A DNA stretch of 64,000 bases from Oxynema aestuarii AP17 (GTDB taxonomy: Bacteria > Cyanobacteriota > Cyanobacteriia > Cyanobacteriales > Laspinemataceae), in contig NZ_CP051167.1 in NCBI RefSeq assembly GCF_012295525.1, positions 3,269,501 through 3,333,500 on the forward strand, read 5' to 3'. The notes beneath the pieces were generated by a model. The model was not told where the DNA came from and did no database searches. It worked only from the letters and a program-made list of their open reading frames with translations. The first letter of the stretch is position 1. Every line of letters starts with the position of its first letter. Position numbers and translations under genes: made by a program. Shown here one piece after another: positions 19,802-29,394 of this stretch.

Positions 19802-21379
19802 ATGGATTGGATGACGCCCCTTAAATCGCTACAACAAGACTTTATTCGACGACTTCATGAAAAGTCAGCAGTTTTACATCGACTGAAAAATCCAATTTTA
19901 GTGGGTTATTTTAGCGAACTAACTCTATTAACAGAATACGAAATCGAACAAATCCAAGAATTTTGCTGGAATCAGGTAGAAAAACTGCGCGACGACTACA
20001 GTAAACCGATTCGCGAACATTTCCGCGATCGCTTTCTGTTTCAACTCGGCAAAAAGGCGGTCGCCAAATATCTAGACGATCTCTTAGTCCCGATTCCCCT
20101 CGATGAAAAGTTTGGCGGCGTCAGTCAAGTGGCTTTTCGGTTAAAATCCGACAGAAGTATTGGCATTCAAGTTAAAGTCGTTCGCGGGGCGATCGCCGAT
20201 CTGAAATGGTGGTTTAGTGCGGAAGAAATCAATAAAAATGCCGTGATTATCTGTATGTGGCTGGCCGAGGCGATCGCCGCCGACAGCGAATCCGAATATC
20301 CCCTTATTCTAGCAGGATTTTTACCCACTTATCTGCTCGATGTCGTTTTCAAAACCGAAGTTGAAATCGAACTCGAAGATCTTCTCTATGCAGGCGGTCT
20401 ACACTGTTATTTAGAATCGCTCATTTGGCAGTGCGTGCGAACTTTAGACGATCTCGGCGGTCAAGTTTTATGCCTTGCACTCAGTCCGGACGGACGGCAA
20501 CTAGCCAGTGGAACTTTGGACAATACGATTAAAATTTGGGAGTTAGATAGTGCCAGTCTATTAAAAACTCTTTCCGGTCAAGGGGATGCCATTTTGTTTG
20601 TCAGTTTCAGCCCCGACGGCGATCGCTTAATTGGCGAAAGTTTTGACAGTACGATCCAAATTTGGGACTGGAAAAGTGGCCAGATCCTGCACGTTTTCCC
20701 TCGACAGTTAGGCGAAATTTCTCCTCATTTTTCGATCGCCGATCGCACCCAAATTCTCGAAGCCATTGACAACGAATCCAATCCGGTCATGGCGATCGCG
20801 ATCGCCCCCAACAGTCACACCGTCGCCACGGTCAACGCCGATAACGCGATCGAAATCTGGAACCTGGAAACCGGAACCCACCTCCAATCTTTTCAAGGTC
20901 ACGCTAACTGGATCCTCTCTCTCGCTTTCAGTCCCGACGGTAAACTTCTCGCCAGTGGGAGTGGCGATCGTACGGTTAAAATTTGGGATTTACACGCCCA
21001 ACTCGAACTGTACACCCTCGAAGGTCATACGGACGAAGTCGAATCGGTTCTGTTCAGTCCCGACGGTCAAATCCTCGCCAGTGGTAGCGACGACACTACG
21101 ATCGCCTTATGGGATCTCGAAACGGGAACCCGTCTCTATACCCTCGTCGGACACTCGGAAGAAGTCGAAACCCTCGCCTTTTCTCCCGACGGTCAAATCC
21201 TCGCCAGTGGTAGCGGCGACGCCACGATTAAGATGTGGGATGTCAGTACGGGTAAGGAAATTTACACCCTTTTCGGTCATTCCGATTGGGTATCTTCTCT
21301 GACATTTTCTCCCGACGGTCAATTTCTGATCAGTGGGAGTGGCGATGAAACGATTAAAATTTGGCGTCGGGGAAGGTGA
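19802..21379 (+). CDS. WD40 repeat protein with unknown N-terminal domain
   Basis: The protein has 525 residues. Residues 1 to about 215 form a domain I do not recognise (FRDRFLFQLGKKAVAKYLDD, FRLKSDRSIGIQVKVVRG). From about 218 there are six or seven WD40 repeats with the typical FSPDGxxLASGSxDxTIKIWD pattern. The last four are very similar to each other at DNA level, suggesting recent expansion. WD40 propellers are protein-binding platforms. One weak repeat (about 292-320) has a long insert containing ADRTQILEAIDN. No signal peptide or membrane helix is seen. Confidence 0.88.
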   Translation: MDWMTPLKSLQQDFIRRLHEKSAVLHRLKNPILVGYFSELTLLTEYEIEQIQEFCWNQVEKLRDDYSKPIREHFRDRFLFQLGKKAVAKYLDDLLVPIPLDEKFGGVSQVAFRLKSDRSIGIQVKVVRGAIADLKWWFSAEEINKNAVIICMWLAEAIAADSESEYPLILAGFLPTYLLDVVFKTEVEIELEDLLYAGGLHCYLESLIWQCVRTLDDLGGQVLCLALSPDGRQLASGTLDNTIKIWELDSASLLKTLSGQGDAILFVSFSPDGDRLIGESFDSTIQIWDWKSGQILHVFPRQLGEISPHFSIADRTQILEAIDNESNPVMAIAIAPNSHTVATVNADNAIEIWNLETGTHLQSFQGHANWILSLAFSPDGKLLASGSGDRTVKIWDLHAQLELYTLEGHTDEVESVLFSPDGQILASGSDDTTIALWDLETGTRLYTLVGHSEEVETLAFSPDGQILASGSGDATIKMWDVSTGKEIYTLFGHSDWVSSLTFSPDGQFLISGSGDETIKIWRRGR

Positions 21380-21927
21380 GGGAAGTTTGGAGTTTAGATC
21401 TGAGATTGAGGGAGTGGGGACTCTTGAGTTCTTCTTTAGCACGATCGCCCGCCTCAGACTGCGATCGCGATCGCTATGCCAGTAGCGTTTGGCTCACTTC
21501 CGGTAACTTATTCAACTGAATATGATAAAGATAACCAATACAGAAACGAAGCCAGCTCACACAAGTCCGAGAAAATACGTACATTCCTCTAAGCTTGGCT
21601 TTTTCTCGGCAAACCAAAACTAACCCACAAAAAGCCGACGCTTACGGAAAGCGCCAGCTAACACCTGTAAAAGGTTAGTTAGTTCAACTGTAGATCGTGA
21701 CGGGGTTGTTCCCTAGAAAGGTTGCCAATCCACAAGTTTGGATCGCATCCAAGTCCCTGTCAGTTGCTAAGACCACCCCACTATTTATTTTGTTCCCAGG
21801 GGCGATCGCCCCTATCGAAACAGCCCTATTAGGTGGACTGCAGCCAACCCGGATCGGTGAATTTTCAAGGATCGGCCCAAGATCTCCCCAAAATTTCTAT
21901 TTCTAAACATAATTACCTTAACCGATC
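21380..21927. other. Spacer upstream of SCP/RTX gene
   Basis: No convincing gene is present in these 548 bases. The reverse strand between about 21430 and 21800 has short open stretches broken by stops (for example TDRDLDAIQTCGLATFLG) that could be a worn pseudogene, but I cannot assign a family. Confidence 0.35.
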
Positions 21928-23079
21928 GTGGAACCTCAAGAATTTATCAACCAAGTTGTCGAGTTAACGAACCTCGAACGGGCAAAATTAGGTTTAGCCC
22001 CCTTATCCTTCAATCCGCAATTAGCACAAGCTGCCCAAACTCAAAGCCAGAATATGGCTTTAGAAGACTTCGTCGATCACATCGATCCGAGGGGTCAAAA
22101 TGTCGGCGATCGCGTGCGCGTCACGGGCTATCCTTTTACTACCGTTACCGAAAATATTGCCTGGGGCTACAACACCCCCGAAGGGGTCGTATCCGGATGG
22201 ATGAATAGCCCCAATCATCGCGTTAATATTCTCGATCCCAATATCAGCGAAATCGGTGTCGGCTATTTCTTCCTCGCCGACGATACCGGAGTCAACAATT
22301 TCAATACCTATTGGACTCAGGTTTTTGCCAATCCGATCGCTCAACCGACCAGTCAAATTCTTCCCGACAATACTTTACTGAATTCTTTCCAAAGTTTGAC
22401 CGCAACAGCCAATGCTTCGTTAAACTTTTTTGATTTAACTGATGGCAACGATCGAGCGCAATTAACTCCCGAAAATACCTTAAACCATCCCGGCGGCGTG
22501 CGCTCTTTTTCCGGAGACGATCTCGTAACCGGATCGAACGGTAGCGATGTCATTAACGGTAATGCTGGAAACGACCAACTTAACGGGAACGGTAGCAACG
22601 ATTACTTACGTGGCGGTCGCGATAACGATGTCGTCAACGGTGGCGACGGTAACGATGTCGTCAATGGTAGTTTGGGGAACGATATCGTTAACGGCGACAA
22701 CGGTAATGATGTGGTCCGTGGCGGTCGTGGCGCCGATATCGTGACCGGAGGGGAAGGAAATGACATTTTAATCGGCGATGTCGATACGGATGTACTGACA
22801 GGCGGCGGCGGTAACGATACGTTTGTCTTCCGCGTGGCAACGGATTTAGTCAACGATATCGCTTTGGTCGATCGCGTGACCGATTTCACTGCGGGCGATC
22901 GCGTGGCGATCGCGGGCAATATCGACCCGAGTACCATTTTATTGCAAGGAACGGGCGGAAATACCCTGATTATGACGAATACGGGCGATTTTCTCGGTTT
23001 AATTGACAATACTGCCCCCGAAGCTCTCAATGGAGCGGTAATTGTCGTCACGAACGATGCGGCTTTAAATATTGGCTAA
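21928..23079 (+). CDS. SCP/CAP-domain protein with RTX repeats
   Basis: The 383-residue protein starts at GTG. Residues 1-140 form an SCP/CAP (CAP superfamily) domain with the conserved HIDPRGQNVGDR, ENIAWG and WMNSPNHRVNIL segments. A linker leads to RTX-type calcium-binding nonapeptides (GxDxLxGGxGND variants) from about 195 to 290 and a C-terminal domain (FVFRVATDLV..DRVTDFTAGD). There is no Sec signal peptide, so type I secretion through an ABC/TolC channel is likely, as for other RTX proteins; no type I transporter is in the window. The role of SCP domains in bacteria is mostly unknown. Confidence 0.88.
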   Translation: MEPQEFINQVVELTNLERAKLGLAPLSFNPQLAQAAQTQSQNMALEDFVDHIDPRGQNVGDRVRVTGYPFTTVTENIAWGYNTPEGVVSGWMNSPNHRVNILDPNISEIGVGYFFLADDTGVNNFNTYWTQVFANPIAQPTSQILPDNTLLNSFQSLTATANASLNFFDLTDGNDRAQLTPENTLNHPGGVRSFSGDDLVTGSNGSDVINGNAGNDQLNGNGSNDYLRGGRDNDVVNGGDGNDVVNGSLGNDIVNGDNGNDVVRGGRGADIVTGGEGNDILIGDVDTDVLTGGGGNDTFVFRVATDLVNDIALVDRVTDFTAGDRVAIAGNIDPSTILLQGTGGNTLIMTNTGDFLGLIDNTAPEALNGAVIVVTNDAALNIG

Positions 23080-23116
23080 ATCATTCAAATCATTCGTCCT
23101 GCATCGATGGTGAATG

Positions 23117-23144
23117 CGAGGGACACGAGATCTCGTGTCCCTCG
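23117..23144. repeat. Perfect 28-base palindrome after RTX gene
   Basis: CGAGGGACACGAGA followed by its exact complement, with no loop. It lies 37 bases after the stop codon and could act as a terminator hairpin, but no T-run follows. Confidence 0.7.
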
Positions 23145-23199
23145 GTGTTGTTGGGATCTGTTTTACAGCACTCGGGCGTCTGATGAGCTACAGTACCGA

Positions 23200-23301
23200 T
23201 CCTCCTATCCCCCCAACCCCCCTTTGAAAGGGGGGCGAAGGGTGGATTTCGGGGGGAACGAGGAAACTCCCCTTTTCTAAGGGGGATTTAGGGGGATCTA
23301 A
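23200..23301. repeat. Double copy of the C-rich/G-rich dispersed palindrome
   Basis: Two adjacent palindromes, one with CCCCCCAACCCCCC facing GGGGGGCGAAGGG and one with ACTCCCCTTTTCT facing AAGGGGGATTTAGGGG, lie downstream of the methyltransferase gene. The first is the same type as the element inserted in both tnpB copies. Confidence 0.75.
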
Positions 23302-24050
23302 CTGTTTTGCATAGCAGAGGAAAATGCTGTAAGTGTTTTTTGGGTGCAATTGACGACGGTGCGATCGCGCGCCACGTAGATAGATTGCAACGGTTCGATC
23401 GCGAATTGCTCGCAAATTGTCAAGCCCCATTTATCTAAAATCGCCCTTAACTGTTCTTCTTCTAACCAATTGACAAAGAACCGTTGTAAATAATGCGCGT
23501 CGTCAAAAAAATATTCAACTTTCCCGTACCAAACTTGATGCTCGAAATCGATAAAATCACAACAAACTTTTTGTTGTCGATCTTCAAACATAGTAGCTTG
23601 TTTTAACCAAGCCGAGCTAAATAATTCGATGCCCAACCATCCCTCGGGTTTGAGATGGGCGATCGCCCGTTCTAACAGTCGTTCTCGTTCGGCGATCGGA
23701 CACAAGTTTAACAACGTAGAAGAGCAAATCACCCCGTCGAAGCGATCGCCTAAATTTAACTGTTGGATACGCGCGCAAATTGTTTTCAACTCGGGACAAC
23801 ATTCACGGGCGATCGCCAACATTTGCGGATTGGCATCGACGCCGATCGTGTCATAACCGAGTTTTAACAAGGGAACCGACACGTATCCCGTGCCACATCC
23901 TAAATCTAAAAAGCGGCTCGATCGCGGCGATTTTTGTGCCAATTGCGACCACGGCCAGATGCGATCGGGATATCCGAAACGGCCATAGAGACGAGCGTAA
24001 TTGGGATCGGGATTCTCTAAATTTTCAAAAACTTCGACGATCGGGCGCAT
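23298..24050 (-). CDS. Class I SAM-dependent methyltransferase
   Basis: The 250-residue soluble protein has motif I LDLGCGTGY near residue 47, the acidic motif II in GVDANPQM and ICSSTLLNLCP at the position of motif IV. The substrate is unknown; the family covers many small-molecule and lipid methyltransferases. The last codons run into a dispersed repeat, so the C-terminal tail (TQKTLTAFSSAMQNS) may be repeat-derived. It is a single-gene unit. Confidence 0.85.
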   Translation of the reverse strand: MRPIVEVFENLENPDPNYARLYGRFGYPDRIWPWSQLAQKSPRSSRFLDLGCGTGYVSVPLLKLGYDTIGVDANPQMLAIARECCPELKTICARIQQLNLGDRFDGVICSSTLLNLCPIAERERLLERAIAHLKPEGWLGIELFSSAWLKQATMFEDRQQKVCCDFIDFEHQVWYGKVEYFFDDAHYLQRFFVNWLEEEQLRAILDKWGLTICEQFAIEPLQSIYVARDRTVVNCTQKTLTAFSSAMQNS

Positions 24051-24417
24051 TAATTTCTCAAACCGTCAACAAACCTGACCTTCGTCATTCTTTCAAAGAA
24101 CTTGACCAAATTATATTATCCATTCATCAAAATAAATCGTCTGCATCAAACTGCGTACTATTTTACCGACCGACGACGGTGGCGATCGCCGATCGCGGAG
24201 CGCCTCCAAAACAGAATCGCGCGATCGCTCGAAACCTCCAACTTTTGTAAATAACCTCTCAAATAACTTCTAAAATAAAAGAACTACCATTCCAGCCAGC
24301 CCGCCATCTCGTCGGCACTGGAATTCTCATCCCCATACGATCCTTGCTCCGTGCCAGCTTGCATCGATTGGGAGAAAGTTGTCCCACTCAATCCCAGACA
24401 AAACAAGGAGTTCAATT
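24051..24417. other. Spacer between divergent methyltransferase and pepF
   Basis: A 367-base divergent spacer. Apart from the ribosome site of pepF at its right end I see no gene, RNA or clear operator. Confidence 0.5.
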
Positions 24418-26250
24418 TTGATTCAAACCTCTCAGTCTTCAAGCGCTCAAACCCTGCTTTCCCAACTCGAAACCACCCCCGAATGGGATTTATCCGACCT
24501 TTACCAAAGCTTCGAGGATCCCAAATTTCAACAAGACCTCGACCGACTCACCCAAACCGCCGCCCAATTCCGAGACACCTATCGCGGACGAGTCAGCCAA
24601 CTCAACCCCGAACAAGTCCTCGCCGCCTTACAAGAACTCGAAGCCATCGGTCAAAAATCTGGCTATCTCTATAGCTACCCCTCCCTCGTCTTCTCCGCCG
24701 ACACCCGCAACACCGAAGCCAAGCAATTCCTCGATAAAGTCATGGAAGCGCTGACGGCGATCGAAAATCAACTCCTCTTCTTCGATCTCGAACTCCAACA
24801 ACTCGACGACCACAAATTCCAACAGTTACAATCCCATCCGCATTTAGCCAAATACAAACATTACCTCCATCGGATTAACGAATATCGACCCCACAAACTC
24901 AGCGAAGAAGTCGAACAAACCCGCAACCAAGATAGCCTCACCGGACGCCAAGCCTTCGTCCAACTGCGATCGGTCCATCTCGGCGAACAAGAATATCAAC
25001 CCGTCACCACCCCCGACGGACAAACCGCCGCCACCGAAGCCGAACTCAGCGCCTTACTCTTCCACCCCGCCGGACAAGTTCGCCACGACGCCTACAAATC
25101 CGTCCGTCAAGTCCTCGAACAGCACAACTCCCTCTACAGCTACATCCTCAACACCCTCTGTCAAGACCACCGCATCGAAAGCCAGATGCGCGGCTATCGC
25201 TCCACTTTACACAAACAACTCTTAGCCGATGAAGTCTCCGAACCCGTCTTTCAAGCGATTATGGACGGAACCGGAAGTCGCTTCGACCTCTTTCAACGCT
25301 ACTATCGTCTCAAAGGAGAAGCCCTCGGCGAAAAAATCCGCATTTGCGATATCTATGCCCCTTGGACGACCCAGAACGGACAACAACTCCCCGCCATTTC
25401 TTACAAAAACGGGGTGGAAACCTTACTCAAAGCCTTAGAACAATTTGATATTAACTACGCCCGCCGCGCCGAAGAATTTTTCCTCAAAAACTGGATCGAT
25501 GCCAAAGTCCGACCCGGAAAACGCGGCGGGGCCTTCTGCGCCTATTCCCACGGCAAACATAGTTACTTACTGCTCTCCTATACCGACGACTACAACTCCC
25601 TATTTACCCTCGCCCACGAAATGGGCCACGGCTTGCACTTCGCCTGGATTGACGACGCGCAATCCTATTTCAACAGTAATCCCCCGTTAGTATTAGCAGA
25701 AATTGCTTCCACGTTTAACGAGTTGTTATTACTCGATTACTTACTCCACAATGCCGCCGATAATACGATGCTCACCAAAGCTCTATTAACCCGGCAGTTG
25801 GAAGATCAGCTTAATTTACTCTTCCGCCAAAGCACCATCAGCCGCTTGGAATTGGCAATTCACGATCGCGCCGCCGAAGGCAGTTTCGATCGCCAATTCG
25901 TCAACGATAAATGGATGGAACTCTATCAAACCCTCTGCGGTGACGCCGTCGAACTCTTAGACGAACATCAATTCGACTGGGCCCGCATCGGTCATATCTT
26001 CTTCAAACCCTTCTACTGTTATCAATACACCGCCTCCAATATCGTCAGCCTCGCGTGCTATCAAAAATATCGCGAAGTCGGTAAAGACTTTATCCCCGGC
26101 TATCTCGAACTGCTCGCCGCAGGCGGTAGTCTCAACCAAGTCGAAGCCCTGCGAAAATACGTCGATATCGATATTGAAGATTCCACCACCATCCGCAATG
26201 CTCTAACTTACGTCGAAGGCTTGTTAGACCAGTTGCAAGCAACTCTATAA
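24418..26250 (+). CDS. pepF: M3 family oligoendopeptidase F
   Basis: I chose the TTG at 24418 because AAGGAG lies seven bases before it; an upstream TTG at 24379 has no ribosome site. The 610-residue product is a cytosolic zinc metallopeptidase with the HEMGH site (residues 400-404) and the third ligand in LAEIASTFNE. The N-terminal oligopeptidase F domain (WDLSDLYQSFEDPKFQQDL) precedes it. PepF-type enzymes cut peptides of about 7-17 residues in protein turnover. A strong bidirectional terminator follows. Confidence 0.93.
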   Translation: MIQTSQSSSAQTLLSQLETTPEWDLSDLYQSFEDPKFQQDLDRLTQTAAQFRDTYRGRVSQLNPEQVLAALQELEAIGQKSGYLYSYPSLVFSADTRNTEAKQFLDKVMEALTAIENQLLFFDLELQQLDDHKFQQLQSHPHLAKYKHYLHRINEYRPHKLSEEVEQTRNQDSLTGRQAFVQLRSVHLGEQEYQPVTTPDGQTAATEAELSALLFHPAGQVRHDAYKSVRQVLEQHNSLYSYILNTLCQDHRIESQMRGYRSTLHKQLLADEVSEPVFQAIMDGTGSRFDLFQRYYRLKGEALGEKIRICDIYAPWTTQNGQQLPAISYKNGVETLLKALEQFDINYARRAEEFFLKNWIDAKVRPGKRGGAFCAYSHGKHSYLLLSYTDDYNSLFTLAHEMGHGLHFAWIDDAQSYFNSNPPLVLAEIASTFNELLLLDYLLHNAADNTMLTKALLTRQLEDQLNLLFRQSTISRLELAIHDRAAEGSFDRQFVNDKWMELYQTLCGDAVELLDEHQFDWARIGHIFFKPFYCYQYTASNIVSLACYQKYREVGKDFIPGYLELLAAGGSLNQVEALRKYVDIDIEDSTTIRNALTYVEGLLDQLQATL

Positions 26251-26274
26251 CAACCCGCAGCAACAACCCGCAGC

Positions 26275-26310
26275 AAAAAACCCGGTTTCTTCGAGAAACC
26301 GGGTTTTTTT
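26275..26310. terminator. Bidirectional terminator
   Basis: A stem of CCCGGTTTC and GAAACCGGG with a TTCGA loop is flanked by six A residues and seven T residues, so it can end both pepF and the converging PEP-CTERM gene. Confidence 0.93.
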
Positions 26311-26339
26311 GATCAATCTGCAAACACTAACCCAGAAAT

Positions 26340-27368
26340 TTAAGCATCCTTAACCGCTTTGCGGCGTTTCGAGGCAGCGACCAAACCGCCAACCGCCATC
26401 AAACCGAGCATCACGGAGGGTTCGGGAACTGCAGCCGCGACGGTGGTTCCACCTTCGTAGGTCATGTTGAAGGAAATACCGTCATCGCCGATCACATCAC
26501 TGCCGACGCCAGCGAAGGTGTAGAAAATTTCGTCATTGACTTTGACCAGTTCGCTCGCCTGCAAGCTGATTCCGGCATTGCTGAGCAAGCCTTGAATTTC
26601 TGCGGGTGCATAGAAGAGTAAGTCGGCGTGTCCGGCGAGACCCCAGTTCACTCGATCGCCATCTTTCTTGACGTAGGCGATGTTGGCATCAACGGTGCGC
26701 TGGAAACCACCCGCATTGTAGAAGGCATCAAACAGGTTTTCGCGGCTGGAATATTCAGAACCGCCGACAGATCCTAAAACGGTAAAGAGTTCGCTTTCAT
26801 TATCAACGGTCGGCCCGACACCGAGCATGTAGCCTGCTAGAGGATTGGCTGCCAAGATGTTATTAACGCCAGTCATGACATTACCGACGTTGGCATTCCA
26901 GGCATCGTTAAACCATTGAACGGCTAAGGTGTTGCCGGAGTACGAGGTATCGAGGCTCGAACCAAATAAATCTTGGGCGGTCAAGCTGCTGAAGGTGAGG
27001 CTCGTTCCGTCGTCGAAGCTGACATCTAAGCTGCTGACGCCGTCGTAGTTTAAAAATTCGCTGTTGTTTAAGCCGACTTCACTGCTTCTGAACAGTTCGA
27101 CGTTACCGCCGGGACTCGAACCCGTTCCGCCGAGGACGCCGAGCAAGTTGGAGGTATTGGTTCCGTAGCTTTCGAGGACGGAGGAACTGCCGGGAGCGTA
27201 GTCCCAAATCTCGAAATCGGCTGCGGGGTTGATGCCGTAGGTGTTGCTACCCGTTCCGCTCAGGGAGGCTCCGCTCAGGCTGGCGGCAAAGGCTGGGGCG
27301 CTTGCCATGGCGCCGACGCCTGCGATAACGGAAGCGCTGAGGAGAAGGTTTTTTAACAGTCCTGCCAT
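26340..27368 (-). CDS. PEP-CTERM sorting-domain protein
   Basis: The 342-residue protein has a Sec signal peptide (residues 1-28, cut after APAFA) and a C-terminal sorting signal: VPEPS, a hydrophobic helix (VMLGLMAVGGLVAA) and a basic tail (SKRRKAVKDA). The central domain is rich in Ser, Gly and Asn and low in cysteine and is not a family I recognise. PEP-CTERM proteins are processed by exosortase and are usually linked to exopolysaccharide export. No exosortase gene is in the window. Confidence 0.9.
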   Translation of the reverse strand: MAGLLKNLLLSASVIAGVGAMASAPAFAASLSGASLSGTGSNTYGINPAADFEIWDYAPGSSSVLESYGTNTSNLLGVLGGTGSSPGGNVELFRSSEVGLNNSEFLNYDGVSSLDVSFDDGTSLTFSSLTAQDLFGSSLDTSYSGNTLAVQWFNDAWNANVGNVMTGVNNILAANPLAGYMLGVGPTVDNESELFTVLGSVGGSEYSSRENLFDAFYNAGGFQRTVDANIAYVKKDGDRVNWGLAGHADLLFYAPAEIQGLLSNAGISLQASELVKVNDEIFYTFAGVGSDVIGDDGISFNMTYEGGTTVAAAVPEPSVMLGLMAVGGLVAASKRRKAVKDA

Positions 27369-28022
27369 GAGTTTGGTCTCCAGAATTTTTTCTATGTGAG
27401 TGGGGGATCGATGGAATGAGGAAGTCGGGTGTTTTTAAAGTCTTTCTGCAACAATTAAAGCTGACAGATCGGACTTTGGGTGCGATCGCCCTCACAAGGC
27501 AATCGTGTTTGAGTGCAACCTACAAACGGTATAACCCAGTTCGGCGTTTCGAGAGGTTCGGACGGTCTCCCAACGGCCTACCTAAGTTCGGTAATTCTAT
27601 ACTAGACGATCGTTCTCAAACCCCCGATGAAGTTAGGGTTTTTTCCGATGAAGTTTATGTAAAGAATTTCAAATTATTGCTTTTGAGGGAGGATTAAGTA
27701 TTTAGACGGGCGATCGCACAGTTTGAATCGAACAGTGGACAAATTCCCTCGAAAAAATCAGTAAAATTACGAGGGAAAAGGATCGGTTGTTCGACGATCG
27801 CGCCAAGGGAGAATTCAGGGCAATTGTAGCTCGCCTTTCTGATTGATTCGAGGGGCGATCGTCCATAAGTTTCGCCCTCGTGACGTTCTCCCGACGCTGA
27901 CCTATGCGCTTCGCGCAGGCTTCGCCAAGGGTACAGCGCGGGCTTCCCGCCGATTAAGCTAAAAAAAACCGATGACGTTTCAATCATCGGCGATCGCGTG
28001 GAAGCGAAATTGTAGGCGCTGA
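27369..28022. other. 654-base spacer upstream of PEP-CTERM gene
   Basis: It holds the PEP-CTERM promoter region and, at about 27890-27960, a repeat of the type GCGCTTCGCGCAGGCTTCGCCAAGG common in cyanobacterial spacers. A 97-codon reverse open frame there is made of repeat sequence and is not a credible gene. Confidence 0.55.
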
Positions 28023-29201
28023 CTAGGAGTTCAGAAACTGTCCGATCCGTTCGACCGCTTTTTCTAAAATCGGCGGATCGTGAACTAAGGCGAATCTGAC
28101 GTAACCTTCGCCCGCTTTACCAAATCCAGCGCCGGGAGAGGCCGCAATCCCGGTTTTTTCGACCATCTGGATACAAAAACCGACGGAATCATTTTGCCAA
28201 GCTTCGGGCAGTTTGGCCCAGACGTACATGGTCGAAATCGGCAGGGGAACGGCCCAACCGATACGGTTGAGGGCGTTGACGAAAGCATCCCGCCGTTTTT
28301 TAAAGACTTCGAGGTTTTGTTTAACGCTATCTTGCGGTCCGGTGAGGGCGGCGATCGCCCCGTTGAGAATCCCTTGATATTGGTTGAAATCGATCGCGGC
28401 TTTAACTTGACGCAAGGCGCGAATTAATTCGGCATTTCCGATCGCGTAACCGACGCGCAAACCGCCCATATTGTAAGATTTTGAAAGGGTAAAAAACTCG
28501 ATCGAAACGGTTTTTTCCGGGTCGGCTTGTAAAACGGACGGCGCCGCTTCGGTGGCTTCGCGATCGAAGACCATATCGGCGTAGGGAAAATCGTGGACTA
28601 ATACCAAATCGTGACGCTGACAGAAGGCGACGGCTTCTTTAAAAAAGGACAACGGCGCGATCGCGGTGGTCGGGTTGTGCGGGTAACTCAGTACCATCAT
28701 CCGCGCCTGTTCTAAAACGGGGGCGGGGATGTCGTCGAAGACGGGTAAAAAGTGATTTTCCGCGCGTAAGGGCATCGGATAAATTTGACCGCTCGCGAGA
28801 TAGACGCCGCCCATGTGAGAGGGATAGCCCGGATCCGTGAGCAGGGCGAAATCGCCGGGATTGAGGATCGCGAGGGGCAAGTGAGCGGTTCCTTCTTGGG
28901 AACCGATTAAGGTGAGGACTTCGGTTTGCGGATCGACTTCGACGCCGTAGCGATCTCGGTACCACCGTGCGGCAGCTTCGCGAAATTCGCCGGTCCGGTG
29001 AAAGAGGACGTAGCCGTGGGTACTGCGATCGGGTAAAGAACGGGCGATCGTCTCGATCACGTGGTCGGCAGGAGGCTGGTCCGACGATCCGAGAGACAAA
29101 TCGATTAAATCGAGTCCTGCGGCTTTAGCCTTGGCCTTGGCGTTATCCATATCGGCAAAGACATTCGCTCGCAGGGGTTCTAAACGTTTGGCGAACTGCA
29201 T
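28023..29201 (-). CDS. Class I/II aminotransferase (LL-diaminopimelate aminotransferase-like)
   Basis: The 392-residue PLP enzyme has the fold-type I signature with the Schiff-base lysine in FTLSKSYNMGGLRVG, the DPGYPSH substrate loop and SYPHNPTT. The closest annotated group I recall is cyanobacterial LL-diaminopimelate aminotransferase-like proteins, which convert tetrahydrodipicolinate to LL-diaminopimelate for lysine and peptidoglycan. A general aspartate/alanine-type transaminase is possible. The thioredoxin gene lies 193 bases upstream on the same strand. Confidence 0.85.
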   Translation of the reverse strand: MQFAKRLEPLRANVFADMDNAKAKAKAAGLDLIDLSLGSSDQPPADHVIETIARSLPDRSTHGYVLFHRTGEFREAAARWYRDRYGVEVDPQTEVLTLIGSQEGTAHLPLAILNPGDFALLTDPGYPSHMGGVYLASGQIYPMPLRAENHFLPVFDDIPAPVLEQARMMVLSYPHNPTTAIAPLSFFKEAVAFCQRHDLVLVHDFPYADMVFDREATEAAPSVLQADPEKTVSIEFFTLSKSYNMGGLRVGYAIGNAELIRALRQVKAAIDFNQYQGILNGAIAALTGPQDSVKQNLEVFKKRRDAFVNALNRIGWAVPLPISTMYVWAKLPEAWQNDSVGFCIQMVEKTGIAASPGAGFGKAGEGYVRFALVHDPPILEKAVERIGQFLNS

Positions 29202-29394
29202 GATCTTGTCAGATGTGAGTCTGTGAAAACGGATCGGTCTGGTGCTTGAGTGGGGAAGCTCTCCAACTGGTCGGTGAGGACTCGGATCGAGAGGAAGGCT
29301 ATCTTCTGGGCTTCAAACGAGACGATCGCCGCCTGGGAATCGTTTGTCAGGTTCTGCTTCGATTCGAGTTGGGGGCATTTCGGGGGCGATCGCC

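Noticed and set aside
21697-21906. 69-codon open frame before the SCP/RTX gene
   Set aside because: No conserved motif; it lies in a spacer where the other strand has broken frames too.
27694-27987. 97-codon reverse open frame
   Set aside because: It is made largely of a dispersed palindromic repeat and has no recognisable domain or ribosome site.
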